DNA from: Proteus columbae
GTDB taxonomy: Bacteria > Pseudomonadota > Gammaproteobacteria > Enterobacterales > Enterobacteriaceae
Direction: 5' to 3'
DNA length: 64,000 bases
Assembly (NCBI RefSeq): GCF_009914335.1
Contig: NZ_CP043925.1
Span: 2,604,001 to 2,668,000 of the forward strand
A program made the position numbers and the translations under genes. Below are positions 29,762 to 40,193 of this stretch, one piece after another (the stretch's first letter is position 1; each line of letters begins with the position of its first letter). Below the pieces are notes generated by a model, which was not told the origin of the DNA, did no database searches, and saw nothing but the letters and a program-made list of their open reading frames with translations.

Positions 29762-30235
29762 TCATTTCAATGTTGAGGGTGACACTTGCCATAGCAACTC
29801 CCCTGCTCCTTTTGATAAGTCAAAATCAACACAAGCAATGGTTGATGTTGAAAACATAGGAGCACACACAGCTGGGCAGAGTTCAGCGACAACATAGCCA
29901 ACTAAAGGTAAGTGAGAAATAACAAGAATATTTTTATATCCTGTATCTCCCAAGGCACGTAAGTAATGTGCAACATGTGAAGGATTACCACCGGGGATAA
30001 GTCCATCATCTATTTCTATTTTACTAGGTAGCGCTAAATCTGCTTTTATGGCATTCAATGTCTGTTGAGCACGTAAATAAGGACTAACTAAAACATAATC
30101 GATTGTATGTCCCTGCGTTGTCATCCATTCAGCCATTTTTATTGATTCACTTTTCCCACGTTCAGTCAGTGGTCTTAGTGCATCGCTAGCAGCATCAAGC
30201 GCCGCTTCTCCGTGGCGCATAATAAAAATTTGCAT
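29762..30235 (-). CDS. sixA: Phosphohistidine phosphatase SixA
   Basis: A 157-residue histidine-phosphatase-fold protein. The catalytic histidine is His8 in MQIFIMRHGEA, with VSPYLRAQQT and VISHLPLVGY as the other conserved blocks. SixA dephosphorylates phosphohistidine in Hpt domains and NPr. It lies between smrB and fadJ. In E. coli several genes separate smrB from sixA; here they are neighbours. Confidence 0.94.
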   Translation of the reverse strand: MQIFIMRHGEAALDAASDALRPLTERGKSESIKMAEWMTTQGHTIDYVLVSPYLRAQQTLNAIKADLALPSKIEIDDGLIPGGNPSHVAHYLRALGDTGYKNILVISHLPLVGYVVAELCPAVCAPMFSTSTIACVDFDLSKGAGELLWQVSPSTLK

Positions 30236-30622
30236 AGTAAATTATTAAACCTATTTTATTTTTGTAATTACTGGTATTTACACTTGTAAGATACTTAATT
30301 TAATTCAGTTTAAATCAATATGTTCCCATATAAAATCGTCAATACCCTAATTGCAATAGCATTATTAATCTTTTTAAGATCATGCCCTTGGTTTACAAAT
30401 TAACATCATTTTCAGAATTTTATTTTAAAAAACTTTGTTTTTAAATTTATTTTCAAATAACTATTTTGCCATATCTGGCTATAATTAACACTTTCGACCT
30501 CTTTTTCCATTAAAAATTCACCAATTATTAATCTGACGCAAAAAGTACAAGAAAAAAGGCGCCTAAGCGCCTCAATCAAAACAAATGTCACAAAAGGAAA
30601 AAGCAATGGTAAAGAGATGATA
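30236..30622. other. 387-base gap between sixA and fadJ
   Basis: Only the fadJ terminator (30553-30573) is recognisable. The rest is A+T-rich with the sixA promoter presumably near its left end. Confidence 0.6.
30553..30573 (-). terminator. Terminator downstream of fadJ
   Basis: AGGCGC and GCGCCT arms with a four-base loop, followed on the minus strand by six Ts. Confidence 0.82.
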
Positions 30623-32779
30623 TTAATCGTAAAAACGTTCATTTCGTTTAGCCATTTCCACTAAACGCTCACAAGGGCGATATTTTTCTCCATATTTATC
30701 GGCAAGTTGGTTAAGTTTTTCTTCCACCTTTGTTGTTCCCATACTGTCCATATAACGGAATGGGCCACCAAAAAAAGGAGGAAAACCGATACCAAATACA
30801 GCACCAATATCACCATCTCGTGGTTGCTTTATAATATTCTCATCTAAACAACGAACCGCTTCATTTAACATCAATAATAAACAGCGTTCCGTAATTTCAG
30901 AGGAAGATAGTTGGTTTTTAGGCTTAATTTGTAATAGTCGATATATGGCTGGATCAGGTTGTTTTTTATTTTTACTGAATGAGAAAGGTAATGCATGTTT
31001 TGCATAAAGATAAAAACCTCGTCCATTTTTACGACCTTTTCTATCATCAGCAATAATGGCATCCACAGCAGGAGGAGAGGCAAATCTTTCACCAAATGCA
31101 TTCACTAATATTGGCGTTATTTTTGTGCCAATATCAATACCCACTTCATCCAATAACTGAATAGGCCCTACGGGGAAGCCAAACTGAACAAGTGCTTTAT
31201 CAATATTCTCAATAGGCTCCCCCTGTACTAAGCATGTCAATGCTTCACTGATATAAGGAGCAAGAATACGGTTAACATAGAATCCAGGTTTATCACCAAC
31301 AACGATTGCAACTTTGCCCTGTTTTTTAGCAAAAGCGACAGTTGTAGCAATCGTTTTTTCATCAGTGTTTTCATGTGGAATAACTTCAACCAAAGGCATT
31401 TTTTCTACTGGACTAAAATAGTGAAGCCCGATCACTTTTTCTGGGTATTTTGCTGTTTCTGCAATTTTATGAATAGGAAGCGAAGAGGTATTTGAAGCAA
31501 AAATAATTTTACCTTTCCCCACGCCTTCAATATCTGCGACCATCTTCTGTTTTAAAGCAAGATCTTCAAAAACTGCTTCAACAATAATATTTGATTGATG
31601 AAAACCGCTGTAATCCAAGGAGCCCGAGAGCAGCCCCATTTGGCGCTGACGTTCACGTGCAGATAATCTTTTTTTACTCACTTTGGCTGAAAGCGCTTTC
31701 CAACTATAATTAAGTGCCTGAGCAATTCCCTTATCACTGATATCTTTAATTCTTGCTGGCAAATTACCTTTTGTCGCCGTGACAAAGGCAATACCACCGC
31801 CCATTAATCCACCACCTAAAATACCGATATGATGCAAATTATCTGGTTTTTCGGATGATCCTGTCTCATTCTTAAGTGCCGTAGAAGCAAAAAAGAGATG
31901 TCTTAATGCAAATGAAACTGGCGTCATAGCAAGTTCACCAAACGCATTTGCCTCTTCTTTAAACCCTGCTTGAATATCTTTTTCAAGACCACGTTCTATA
32001 ACATGAAGAATACGCTCTGCTGCTGGATAGTGGCCTTTTGTCTTTGCTAATGTACGTTTTTTCGCTTGCCCAAAAAGAATATTTCTACCTAGCGTTGTAT
32101 TAGCCCAGAAACGATCCATCACTGAATGTTTTTTCTGTTCTTTTTTACCCAATAAAATCCATTTAGCAGCAACTTCTAATAGAATATCTTGTGAGACAAC
32201 ATCATTTACAAGACCTAATTTTAAGGCTCGCTTCGCATTAACTTGTCTCCCCGTTAAGATCATATCTAACGCAGATGTCACACCAATAAGACGTGGTAAG
32301 CGTTGAGTACCACCAGAGCCAGGCAGCAATCCAAGTTGCACTTCAGGAAGCCCTAAACGCGTTTTGCTATTATCAGAACAAATTCTCCCATGACAGGCTA
32401 AGGCCAATTCAAGCCCTCCGCCAAGGCATGCGCCATTGATAGCGGCCACAACGGGCAATGGGTAGTTTTCAAGTTGAGTAAAAAGATCCTGTCCTGCTTT
32501 TGCTAATGCACTCGCTTCTTCTTTAGTTTTACAACCCGCAATCATGGAGATATCCGCACCCGCAATAAAACTGTCTGTTTTACCTGAGGTGATAATTAAT
32601 CCTTTTACACCAGAATGTTGCTGAGCTTGCTTTAAAACATCTTGAAATTGCTGCACAAATTCTGCTTTTAACGTGTTTACTTTTTCACCAACAACATCAA
32701 TGGTGATAACACCCACTTTGTCATTACGAACTGAGAACTGAAAAACAGATGATTTTTCTAGTGTTGTTTGTTGTTCCAT
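30623..32779 (-). CDS. fadJ: Fatty acid oxidation complex subunit alpha FadJ
   Basis: About 718 residues with an N-terminal enoyl-CoA hydratase/isomerase domain ([31 protein letters not shown]) and a C-terminal 3-hydroxyacyl-CoA dehydrogenase domain ([32 protein letters not shown]). It is the anaerobic beta-oxidation alpha subunit. The ATG at 32779 overlaps the fadI stop codon by one base (TAATG) and is preceded by GGAGGTGG. The longer upstream frame lies inside fadI and is rejected. Confidence 0.95.
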   Translation of the reverse strand: MEQQTTLEKSSVFQFSVRNDKVGVITIDVVGEKVNTLKAEFVQQFQDVLKQAQQHSGVKGLIITSGKTDSFIAGADISMIAGCKTKEEASALAKAGQDLFTQLENYPLPVVAAINGACLGGGLELALACHGRICSDNSKTRLGLPEVQLGLLPGSGGTQRLPRLIGVTSALDMILTGRQVNAKRALKLGLVNDVVSQDILLEVAAKWILLGKKEQKKHSVMDRFWANTTLGRNILFGQAKKRTLAKTKGHYPAAERILHVIERGLEKDIQAGFKEEANAFGELAMTPVSFALRHLFFASTALKNETGSSEKPDNLHHIGILGGGLMGGGIAFVTATKGNLPARIKDISDKGIAQALNYSWKALSAKVSKKRLSARERQRQMGLLSGSLDYSGFHQSNIIVEAVFEDLALKQKMVADIEGVGKGKIIFASNTSSLPIHKIAETAKYPEKVIGLHYFSPVEKMPLVEVIPHENTDEKTIATTVAFAKKQGKVAIVVGDKPGFYVNRILAPYISEALTCLVQGEPIENIDKALVQFGFPVGPIQLLDEVGIDIGTKITPILVNAFGERFASPPAVDAIIADDRKGRKNGRGFYLYAKHALPFSFSKNKKQPDPAIYRLLQIKPKNQLSSSEITERCLLLMLNEAVRCLDENIIKQPRDGDIGAVFGIGFPPFFGGPFRYMDSMGTTKVEEKLNQLADKYGEKYRPCERLVEMAKRNERFYD

Positions 32780-34083
32780 TATTCCACCTCCAAAATCATC
32801 GCTGCACCCAATCCACCCGCAGCACAAGCTGTAGTTAACCCAAAACCGCCACCTCGACGTTTAAGTTCCTGTAGTGTTTGTGTGACCATTCTTGCGCCAG
32901 TCGCAGCAAAGGGATGCCCATAAGCAATAGAACCACCTAGCACATTAAATTTATCCATATCCACTTCTCCAATCGCCTTGGATAATCCTAGTTGCTCTTT
33001 AGCAAACCGTTCACTAGCAAACAACGTCAAATTACTGAGTGTTTGTGCGGCAAAAGCTTCATGCATATCAATTAACGTGAGATCACTCAAAGAAAGACCT
33101 GCGCGAGAAAGCGCAAGTGGTGTGGCATATGATGGCCCCAATAGCATATCTTTCCAGACATCTGTCGCGGTAAAAGCATAACTGCGTAAATAACCTAAAG
33201 GTTGATAACCAAGACTTTTTGCAACTGATTCTTTCATCATTAATACCGCGGCTGCGCCATCCGTTAATGGCGTACTGTTTGCGGCGGTGACACTACCATG
33301 TCGACGATCAAATGCCGGTTTTAGTTTGGCGTAAGAATCAAGAACAGAGTTTTTACGGATATTATTATCTTGATGAAAACCTTCTTTGTAAGGCGGAAAA
33401 AAAGCGGTCATCACTTCATCATTTAGTTTTCCCATCTCCCATGCTTTAGTTGCTAATTGATGGGAACGATGTGCTAATTCATCTTGAGCAACTCTAGAAA
33501 TATGATAAGTCTTTGCCATTTGCTCTGCGGTGTCTCCCATGCGTAATCCTGTTGAATACTCAGCAACGGCAGGCGCTACAGGGAGCAAATCTCGAAATCG
33601 TAATTGGCTTAAATAACTTAATCGTTGACCTAATGATTTAGCCTTATTAAGACTTAATAAAACATCTGCAAGCTTTTTACTAACACCGATAGGCAAAACT
33701 GAAGACGAATCTGCGCCACCAGCAATACCGACAGAGACATGTCCTGCCATCATACTTTCTGCAACATTAGCAATCGCCTGAAAGCTTGTTGCACATGCTC
33801 TTGTTACACTATAAGCATCAGTTTTTACACTTAATCCTGCACCGAGCACAATTTCTCTAGCAATATTAGGTGCTTCTGGCATTTGAACCACTTGTCCGAA
33901 AACAAGTTGATCAATAATTTCGGGAGGAATTTCATTGCGAGTCACTAATTCTTGAACCACTGAACGCCCTAATTCAACCGCAGGTATTCCTCGATACGCA
34001 GTCGCTTGTTTAGCAAAAGGTAAACGTAGCCCGCTGACAATGGCGATGCGATCTTTCATAGCACTGTTCGTTGATGACTTCAT
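32779..34083 (-). CDS. fadI: Acetyl-CoA acyltransferase FadI (beta-oxidation thiolase)
   Basis: About 434 residues of the thiolase family. The acyl-binding cysteine is in [16 protein letters not shown]; other active-site motifs are [11 protein letters not shown] and [13 protein letters not shown]. It partners with FadJ. The ATG at 34083 has AGGAG six bases upstream and is preferred to a TTG at 34098. A FadR-like box lies about 34-50 bases upstream, so the operon is likely induced by long-chain acyl-CoA. Confidence 0.95.
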   Translation of the reverse strand: MKSSTNSAMKDRIAIVSGLRLPFAKQATAYRGIPAVELGRSVVQELVTRNEIPPEIIDQLVFGQVVQMPEAPNIAREIVLGAGLSVKTDAYSVTRACATSFQAIANVAESMMAGHVSVGIAGGADSSSVLPIGVSKKLADVLLSLNKAKSLGQRLSYLSQLRFRDLLPVAPAVAEYSTGLRMGDTAEQMAKTYHISRVAQDELAHRSHQLATKAWEMGKLNDEVMTAFFPPYKEGFHQDNNIRKNSVLDSYAKLKPAFDRRHGSVTAANSTPLTDGAAAVLMMKESVAKSLGYQPLGYLRSYAFTATDVWKDMLLGPSYATPLALSRAGLSLSDLTLIDMHEAFAAQTLSNLTLFASERFAKEQLGLSKAIGEVDMDKFNVLGGSIAYGHPFAATGARMVTQTLQELKRRGGGFGLTTACAAGGLGAAMILEVE

Positions 34084-34116
34084 AACGGCTCCTGACAAAA
34101 TGATTTCCTAACACCA

Positions 34117-34133
34117 AAGAGGTCTGACCTGAT
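34117..34133 (-). promoter_or_regulatory. FadR box candidate upstream of fadIJ
   Basis: On the minus strand ATCAGGTCAGACCTCTT agrees with the FadR consensus (AACTGGTCGGACCTGTT) at 13 of 17 positions. Its place just before fadI fits FadR repression. Confidence 0.72.
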
Positions 34134-34267
34134 AATAGTGTTAACAAAAATTTCACTTTTCAGAAACGTCATTTTACGAGAAGTGGGAGTTAGCGCTCAA
34201 TATTTCGATGAAATGTCTGAAACTTAACAATAATGATAGAAAAGATAATGGTGTGATCGAGAGATAT

Positions 34268-34296
34268 AAAAAAGGCTGTTGAATTTCAACAGCCTT
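34268..34296 (-). terminator. Terminator downstream of yfcZ
   Basis: Twelve-base perfect arms (AAGGCTGTTGAA and its complement) with a minimal loop and a T-run on the minus strand. Confidence 0.88.
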
Positions 34297-34317
34297 AAAT
34301 CTATTAATTTCAGAGGA

Positions 34318-34614
34318 TTAACGTAATCCTAACTGGAAAATTAGGTTTTCTGCTTCACAAGAGAATGTAAAATCAGCGGTTAGTTGAACACCACCATCAA
34401 CATCAGCAAATTGTTGATTAATTTTGCAAGGTTCTGAAGCGATAGATTGTGCTTTTGCACTGAGTTGATCTAACATTGCTTGCGCTTGTACTTTATCAGC
34501 GAAGACATGCTGATATGACGCTGTGCAATTCTTATTGTCAATAATAGTACCCACATCTACACAACAGCAAGCAGCGGTTTCTTCTGCACTACAACGATTA
34601 ATTGCGTCTGCCAT
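34318..34614 (-). CDS. yfcZ: YfcZ/YiiS family protein
   Basis: A 98-residue cysteine-rich cytoplasmic protein (ETAACCCVDVGTIIDN start; further cysteines at NCTASY, EPCK and FSCEAEN). The pattern and the position between fadI and fadL match YfcZ of E. coli. Its function is unknown. It has its own terminator and is divergent from fadL. Confidence 0.9.
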   Translation of the reverse strand: MADAINRCSAEETAACCCVDVGTIIDNKNCTASYQHVFADKVQAQAMLDQLSAKAQSIASEPCKINQQFADVDGGVQLTADFTFSCEAENLIFQLGLR

Positions 34615-34959
34615 TTTAGTCTCCCAACGAAAGAAATGTTAATTATCTATCATAATCATAAAAAAATAAAATAAACTGCTTTAGCTCAAATTTTATTACA
34701 ATTTTACAAAAATAATTGATTTTTCTGTTTATTTAACAATCAAAAACATCTTTATCGGGATATTTTGTGAAAAATATGTTAACCAAATCCCAATTATTGA
34801 ATCAAAATAGAAATATTTGTAAAACATACTTGCAACATTTAGGGTAATCAACTTTATACTTAATCAACTGGTCTGATTTGTCATAACGACAACCGCACCT
34901 AAAATCCAGCGCTTCTAATCAGAAGTTACTAACTTAAAAAAATTATGAGGGTTTAGGTC
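34615..34959. promoter_or_regulatory. fadL-yfcZ divergent regulatory gap
   Basis: A 345-base A+T-rich gap. It contains a FadR-like box at 34866-34882 before fadL and presumably the yfcZ promoter. No gene is seen. Confidence 0.6.
34866..34882 (+). promoter_or_regulatory. FadR box candidate upstream of fadL
   Basis: AACTGGTCTGATTTGTC agrees with the FadR consensus at 13 of 17 positions, including the entire AACTGGTC half. It lies about 78 bases before the fadL start. Confidence 0.75.
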
Positions 34960-36315
34960 ATGAACCGTAAAAACCTGTTTACTCGCACAGCACTAGCTGC
35001 CATTGTAGGAGCAATCTCCTCTCAAGCAGGCGCTGCCGGTTTTCAGTTAAATGAATATTCAACTTCAGCACTAGGGCGTGCATTTTCAGGAGAAGGCGTT
35101 ATTGCCGATGACGCAAGCGTAGGTAGCCGAAACCCAGCTGCACTGACTATGTTTGATCGCCCCGAATTTTCTGTCGGTGCTATCCTTATTAACCCAGGCG
35201 TTGATGTTAAAGGTAAATCACCTCTTACAGGTACTGATACCACTGCAAAAGATATCGCACCAAGTGCATTAGTACCTAATATCCACTTTGTAGCCCCCAT
35301 CAATGATAAATGGGCCATTGGCGCATCAGGTACAACAAACTTTGGTTTAGCGACAGATTTCCCTAACGATTATCCTGCAGGACTTATCGGCGGTAAAACT
35401 GATCTGAAAACCATGAACTTAAACTTAAGTGCAGGTTACCGTGTAAATAACCAATTTAGCGTAGGTTTAGGGTTAAATGCTCTTTACGCTGATGCGGAAA
35501 TTACTCGTCATGTTGGTGAAGCAGGTAAAGTGTTAGGTGGTGCATTATCTCAAAAACCTGGCATGGGACAATTAGGTAGTTATTTATCAAGTTTATCTCC
35601 TAGCGATCGCTTTGCTCAGTTAAAAGGTGATGCATGGGGCTTTGGCTGGAACGCAGGTCTATTATACGAATTTGATGAAGGTAACCGCATTAGCTTCACT
35701 TATCGCTCTAAAGTAAAAGTGAAATTTAAAGACGGCGAATATCAAAGTGATTTACGCCCTATTCCACAACTCGAAGGAATGGGAATTGTCGGCACTAACG
35801 GTGAAACCATTAAAGGCAAACTTGATCTTAACCTACCTGAAATTTGGGAATTTGCAGCTTACCACCGCGTCGCACCAAAATGGGCTGTTCACTATAACTT
35901 CGCTTACACCAGTTGGAGTGCGTTCGAAGAGTTAAGAGCAACGCGTAAGAGTGATGGTCAACAACTGTTTAAGAAAGAAGAAGGCTTCCGTGATGCATGG
36001 CGTGTGGCTTTAGGTACAACCTATTATCACGATGATAACTGGACATTCCGTACTGGTATTGCCTTTGATGATAGCCCAGTTCCTGCTGATAAACGTTCTA
36101 TTTCCATTCCAGACCAAGATCGCTTCTGGTTAAGTGCAGGTACAACTTATGCATTTAATAAAGATATGTCTGTTGACGTGGGCTTAGCGTATATGCACGG
36201 TAAAAAAGTCACAATCAAAGAGAAATTATCTGAAGATTTACCATTGCCTGCTTATGAATTTGAATCATCAGGTAAAGCATGGTTATACGGTATGAACTTT
36301 AACTACCGTTTTTAA
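34960..36315 (+). CDS. fadL: Long-chain fatty acid outer-membrane transporter FadL
   Basis: A 451-residue outer-membrane beta-barrel. A cleavable signal peptide ends near SSQAGA, and the mature N-terminus [21 protein letters not shown] is the FadL plug with its conserved NPA (SRNPAAL). The C-terminus ends in an aromatic residue (NFNYRF), as barrel proteins do. A FadR-like box lies upstream. It is next to mlaA, as in E. coli. Confidence 0.95.
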   Translation: MNRKNLFTRTALAAIVGAISSQAGAAGFQLNEYSTSALGRAFSGEGVIADDASVGSRNPAALTMFDRPEFSVGAILINPGVDVKGKSPLTGTDTTAKDIAPSALVPNIHFVAPINDKWAIGASGTTNFGLATDFPNDYPAGLIGGKTDLKTMNLNLSAGYRVNNQFSVGLGLNALYADAEITRHVGEAGKVLGGALSQKPGMGQLGSYLSSLSPSDRFAQLKGDAWGFGWNAGLLYEFDEGNRISFTYRSKVKVKFKDGEYQSDLRPIPQLEGMGIVGTNGETIKGKLDLNLPEIWEFAAYHRVAPKWAVHYNFAYTSWSAFEELRATRKSDGQQLFKKEEGFRDAWRVALGTTYYHDDNWTFRTGIAFDDSPVPADKRSISIPDQDRFWLSAGTTYAFNKDMSVDVGLAYMHGKKVTIKEKLSEDLPLPAYEFESSGKAWLYGMNFNYRF

Positions 36316-36336
36316 TTTTCACTGTATTTTTTATAC

Positions 36337-36365
36337 AAAAAATGGTCTTTTTTAAGACCATTTTT
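36337..36365. terminator. Bidirectional terminator between fadL and mlaA
   Basis: AAAAATGGTCTT and AAGACCATTTTT arms with A- and T-runs on both sides, between two convergent genes. Confidence 0.88.
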
Positions 36366-36393
36366 CATTTATACATAAAACTAACAACAAAGG

Positions 36394-37131
36394 TTAGTCA
36401 ATGGAATCTAAGTCATCTTCGATAGCTTTCGCATTAGGGTTTTCTTTTACTGTACCCGCTTGGAAGTCATTACTTTGGAAATAGGCTTCACGCATCATTA
36501 GATAAGGATCAGACGAGTTTTGTAAAATTGCATCAGAGTCGAGCAATTGTGCTCGTGTTTCAATGCCTTCTAATGCCCATTTACCCGCCGACATCCAAAA
36601 TGTTAAATAGCTCAGCATAGGATACGTTAAATCAGCCCAATCACCACCTTCTTCACGGACAGTAAAGCTACCATAGCCCGGTACAACAACATAAGGGCCG
36701 TAATCCATACCATAATGCCCTAATGTGCTACCAAATCGCATTGGGACTTCTTTTTCCATCGTCTCTTTAGACATGCCAGCAACATCTATTAAACCACCCA
36801 TACCAAAAACGGTATTAATCCAGAAACGACCAAAATGTTTTGCACCCTTTTCAAAGTCACCACGCAATACGCTGTTTACCATACTTGCAGGCTCTTCTAA
36901 ATTACCTAAAAAGTTAGATAAGCCATTTCTTGCTGGTGGTGGCACATAATCACGCCAAACAACGGCAACAGGACGTAAGATATAGGGGTCTAAAACATAG
37001 TAGTTAAAATCAAACATCTGGCGGTTAAACCCTTCTAATGGGTCAGAGCGCCCCTCCCCATTATTAGGGGTACTTGCACATCCTGAAAGTAAGGCGACTG
37101 AAAGAGCAACACCGCACAGGCGATACTTCAT
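36394..37131 (-). CDS. mlaA: Outer-membrane phospholipid-transport lipoprotein MlaA (VacJ)
   Basis: A 245-residue lipoprotein with a signal peptide ending ALLSGCAST. The mature protein starts with DPLEGFNRQMFDFNYYVLDPYILRPVA, a family hallmark, and later GDWADLTYPMLSYLTFW. MlaA removes mislocalised phospholipid from the outer leaflet with the porin OmpC and passes it to MlaC. It is convergent with fadL. Confidence 0.95.
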   Translation of the reverse strand: MKYRLCGVALSVALLSGCASTPNNGEGRSDPLEGFNRQMFDFNYYVLDPYILRPVAVVWRDYVPPPARNGLSNFLGNLEEPASMVNSVLRGDFEKGAKHFGRFWINTVFGMGGLIDVAGMSKETMEKEVPMRFGSTLGHYGMDYGPYVVVPGYGSFTVREEGGDWADLTYPMLSYLTFWMSAGKWALEGIETRAQLLDSDAILQNSSDPYLMMREAYFQSNDFQAGTVKENPNAKAIEDDLDSID

Positions 37132-37339
37132 AATGTTCTCCGCTAATTATCTTATGATGAGCAGCATCATAGTTCGCATATTCATAAACTCTAGACATAA
37201 TACTGTCAATGCATGATAAGTGGTACTTTTATTAGGTTTTGATCTTATAAGATAATTCGGGTTTTGTGATTACCTTATCGAGCGGATTTAAAATATTAGC
37301 CCAATATTATTAGGCTAATATAAAAATACATGATGTGAT

Positions 37340-37570
37340 TTAATTATATTCTTTTATCGCTAATAGCTCTTCTGGATCTAGGTATGAAAAATGCTTTTTT
37401 AGTGAAGGCTTACCAGAAATATGCAAATCATCTTTAACCACTAACGTGCCATTTTCAGTATAAAAATTCACTAAATACTCAAGATTTTCGTCAGTAACAG
37501 CTTGGTTTGCATCGGTTATTAATTGCGTTAGCAATTGGGTATGTTGTTCCAATTCTTCAGTAGTGAACAT
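37340..37570 (-). CDS. Short SnoaL/DUF4440-like protein, probably truncated
   Basis: A 76-residue protein with a helical start and a segment FYTENGTLVVKDDLHISGKPSLKKHF that resembles the first half of SnoaL/NTF2-like domains. Such domains usually run to about 120 residues, so the second half is missing; nothing in the following frame restores it. A good AGGAGAGG-like ribosome site lies before the ATG, so it may still be translated. It lies near tRNA-Arg in a small patch of odd genes. Confidence 0.5.
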   Translation of the reverse strand: MFTTEELEQHTQLLTQLITDANQAVTDENLEYLVNFYTENGTLVVKDDLHISGKPSLKKHFSYLDPEELLAIKEYN

Positions 37571-37758
37571 TTTCCTCTCCTTATCTTTAAGCCAGATAAG
37601 GAATTTAAATAAAAAAACCGCTCATCAGGAGAGTTCTTAAATACAATCAATTCCCACCACTAAGTGATGGTAATAATAATTGCTGGAAAAGTTGTATAAT
37701 ATGACATAAAAATAAACCTTATAAATAGACTAAATAAAATCTAGCAGTAATTTATTTT

Positions 37759-38118
37759 TTAAACAAAAAATACAGGATCAGACATGCTATTTATTTTACA
37801 CAATACCTCAATAATGTCCTTATCAGTAATTCTATTAGCGTTCATTTTTACTTGGAAGGTTTCTAATTGTGTACCTTTTACATCATCACTATGATATTCG
37901 CGTAAGTTAATAATCGTTTTGATGCCTTGGGCTTCTAACCATTTCATTTCACCCGGTGTTGGCTGTCCTGAACGATAAACTTTTCCTGAAACTTGATGGA
38001 AATTTTCAGGAGGTACAAGAATATCAATTGACCTAGAGTTACACCCCGCCAGTAGAAAAAAATAAGTAATAAATAAAAATTTCAGATATCGAATATCATT
38101 AATTGATTTTATGTCCAT
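37759..38118 (-). pseudogene. Truncated tyrosine/dual-specificity phosphatase-like lipoprotein
   Basis: About 119 residues. A lipoprotein signal ends FLLAGCNSR. The mature part VYRSGQPTPGEMKWLEAQGIKTIINLR is the typical N-terminal half of bacterial DSP/SiW14-type phosphatases. The frame then stops at DPVFFV, exactly where the catalytic HCxxGxxR loop should begin, and no frame beyond shows it. The protein therefore cannot be an active phosphatase of this class. The ATG at 38118 gives a proper signal peptide; the longer frame is rejected. Confidence 0.6.
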
Positions 38119-38237
38119 ATAAAAATCTAAATTTATTATTGGTGATTGAACGAAGAAGTAAAACAAGGGTGATAATAGCGTGAACTGATAAACACAGCTC
38201 TAGGAATAATATCTAAATTTACAGGATGGGTAATAGA

Positions 38238-38312
38238 TGGCGTTCCCTACAGGAATCGAACCTGTAACTAGCCCTTAGGAGGGGCTTGTTATATCCATTT
38301 AACTAAGGGAAC
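38238..38312 (-). tRNA. argW: tRNA-Arg (anticodon CCU)
   Basis: A complete 75-base cloverleaf including an encoded CCA. The 5' end is GTTCCCTTAG and the anticodon loop reads CTCCTAA, giving anticodon CCU. It resembles E. coli argW, which also lies downstream of mlaA and is a known integration site for a prophage. Confidence 0.95.
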
Positions 38313-38508
38313 ATACGTAATAAAATTAAGTACAACTTATGGACGGGCTATATTTTACCCCCCTCACTCTCTATTAATCAAGTTTTAACGCACTGATATT
38401 GGAAGGAATTTTTTTGTTTCTTTTTTGAACAATGTAATTTGGCTTAAAAACCATCTGATAAATATCAGCATCAATGATTATGGCTTGTTCTTATATATGT
38501 CTGTTCTA

Positions 38509-39285
38509 TTAAAACTCTTTCAGTTGTTTTAAAAACAATTTCGGTGAATATCCCATCTCTTTATTAAACATCGCACTAAAGGCACTCGGATTTTCATAAC
38601 CCAGTTCTAAAGCAACTTCAGTAACTGAATCACCTCTCTTTAAAGCGGTTAACGCATACATTAAACACGCTTTTTGACGCCAGTCTCGAAAAGAAAGACC
38701 CGTTTCTTTATGAAAAAGACGGGTAAAAGTACGTAGGCTCTTATTTAATTTTTCAGCCCACATTTCTGGTGTCGTGCGAATATTAGGTTGTGACATAAAT
38801 TCAGTACACAATTCATCTAATAAAGCATGTTGCGGTAATGGTGTAAAATAAGGCAATGGCTTAGCATGAGCTAATTCATGACAAAGCAAAGTCAATAATG
38901 CGCTATCTCGTCCACCTAAATCATAAAGTAAAGGAAGTTCATTGGCCGAAAGTAATAGCTGATGAAGCAGAGGGGAAACTTGTAAAACCTCACAATATTC
39001 TGAGTGACGGGGAATTTTATTAGGCTCAATATAGAGACTATAAGTACTACTCCCCAACATCAGCACTTGATGTACCTTTTCTGCTAGGATCCACACGCCA
39101 CTGTAAGGTAATACAATCCATTGACCATCTTCTGTTTTAACTTTCATTACCCCATTAGGGGCATATAAAAATTGAGCTCGTCGATGATGGTGAGCTTCAA
39201 GTAATGTGTCATAAGGATAATCAGAGCCTAATGCTAAAATATCACGAGGAAGGTTATCCACACTGTTGATATCGATATTACGCAT
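38509..39285 (-). CDS. AraC-family regulator with cupin-type N-terminus
   Basis: A 258-residue regulator. The N-terminal half has a cupin-like sensor (EAHHHRRAQFLYAPNGVMKV, GVWILAEKVHQ). The C-terminal half has two helix-turn-helices (RTFTRLFHKETGLSFRDWRQ, then EVALELGYENPSAFSAMFNK, ending MGYSPKLF). It is divergent from a TSUP permease gene 104 bases away and is its likely regulator. The effector is unknown. Confidence 0.88.
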   Translation of the reverse strand: MRNIDINSVDNLPRDILALGSDYPYDTLLEAHHHRRAQFLYAPNGVMKVKTEDGQWIVLPYSGVWILAEKVHQVLMLGSSTYSLYIEPNKIPRHSEYCEVLQVSPLLHQLLLSANELPLLYDLGGRDSALLTLLCHELAHAKPLPYFTPLPQHALLDELCTEFMSQPNIRTTPEMWAEKLNKSLRTFTRLFHKETGLSFRDWRQKACLMYALTALKRGDSVTEVALELGYENPSAFSAMFNKEMGYSPKLFLKQLKEF

Positions 39286-39389
39286 AATATTTAAATTGTC
39301 CTAAATTCGTATAAACTTGTCATTATCGCGTGGGTAAGCCATCATTTTATTCTATATTGTTAATCTCCTGACTCAACAGGAGATTTGAA

Positions 39390-40193
39390 ATGACACTCTG
39401 GCTGATTTCTTTTGGTTTAATTTCAGGCATCACAACATGGTTATTTGGCTTTGGCGGTGGCTTTGTCACTGTTCCCTTACTCTATACACTGATTCTTACA
39501 CTCTGGGGAATAGACAGTTTACCTGCTGAACATGCTATGCAAATCGCGGTTGCTACCTCTGCATTAATTATGTTGTTTTCTGCAACAGTCACAACCATTA
39601 AACACCATAAGGCAAAAAGGCTTGATTGGAATATCATGTCCATTCTGTTTATTGGTATTGCTTTTGGTGGGATCTTAGGTGCTCTTCTCGCCTTAACGGT
39701 TAAAGGTGTGTGGATCAAATGGATCTTTATTGGTTATCTTTTTGTCACTATATTAGACTGCTATTTTCGCCCTGGTTTTATGGCTCCTACTCACAACTCA
39801 AAAAAAGTGACCAAAGCAAAAGAAAGCATTAATGGCACAGTAATTGGTATTATTGCCGCTTTTCTAGGGGTTGGTGGAAGTGTGATGACAGTACCTTTAT
39901 TGCGCCGTAGAGGAACACCAATGGCACAATCCGCAGCAATCGCCAATGCATTAACCTTACCTTTAGCACTCACTGCAACATTCACTTATGTCGCCCTCTC
40001 TTTTACGTCACCTTTAAATAGTGAATCTGGTTTTATTGGTTATATTTGGCTAAAAGCTGCACTTATTCTGATTTGTAGCACTTGGGTTGGCTTGAAGATC
40101 TCTGAACGCTTTTTATCTCGTATTCCCGACAAATGGCATGCAAGAGTTTATCCTCTGTTACTGAGTCTTGTTTTAATTGTCATGCTGTTTTAA
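39390..40193 (+). CDS. TSUP (TauE/SafE) family permease
   Basis: A 267-residue membrane protein with two TSUP repeats: ITTWLFGFGGGFVTVPLLYTL in the first and GIIAAFLGVGGSVMTVPLLRRRG in the second, among about eight hydrophobic helices. It probably moves a small anion such as sulfite or a sulfonate. A CAGGAG ribosome site precedes the ATG. It differs from the other TSUP gene at 25.4-26.2 kb. Control by the divergent AraC protein is inferred from position. Confidence 0.87.
   Translation: MTLWLISFGLISGITTWLFGFGGGFVTVPLLYTLILTLWGIDSLPAEHAMQIAVATSALIMLFSATVTTIKHHKAKRLDWNIMSILFIGIAFGGILGALLALTVKGVWIKWIFIGYLFVTILDCYFRPGFMAPTHNSKKVTKAKESINGTVIGIIAAFLGVGGSVMTVPLLRRRGTPMAQSAAIANALTLPLALTATFTYVALSFTSPLNSESGFIGYIWLKAALILICSTWVGLKISERFLSRIPDKWHARVYPLLLSLVLIVMLF

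Noticed and set aside
30412..30642. 76-codon minus-strand frame after fadJ
   Set aside because: It crosses the fadJ terminator and overlaps the fadJ 3' end; the composition is that of A+T-rich non-coding DNA.
37132..38237. Attachment-site duplication of the tRNA-Arg 3' end
   Set aside because: No second copy of the tRNA 3' sequence was found by eye, and no integrase gene is present.
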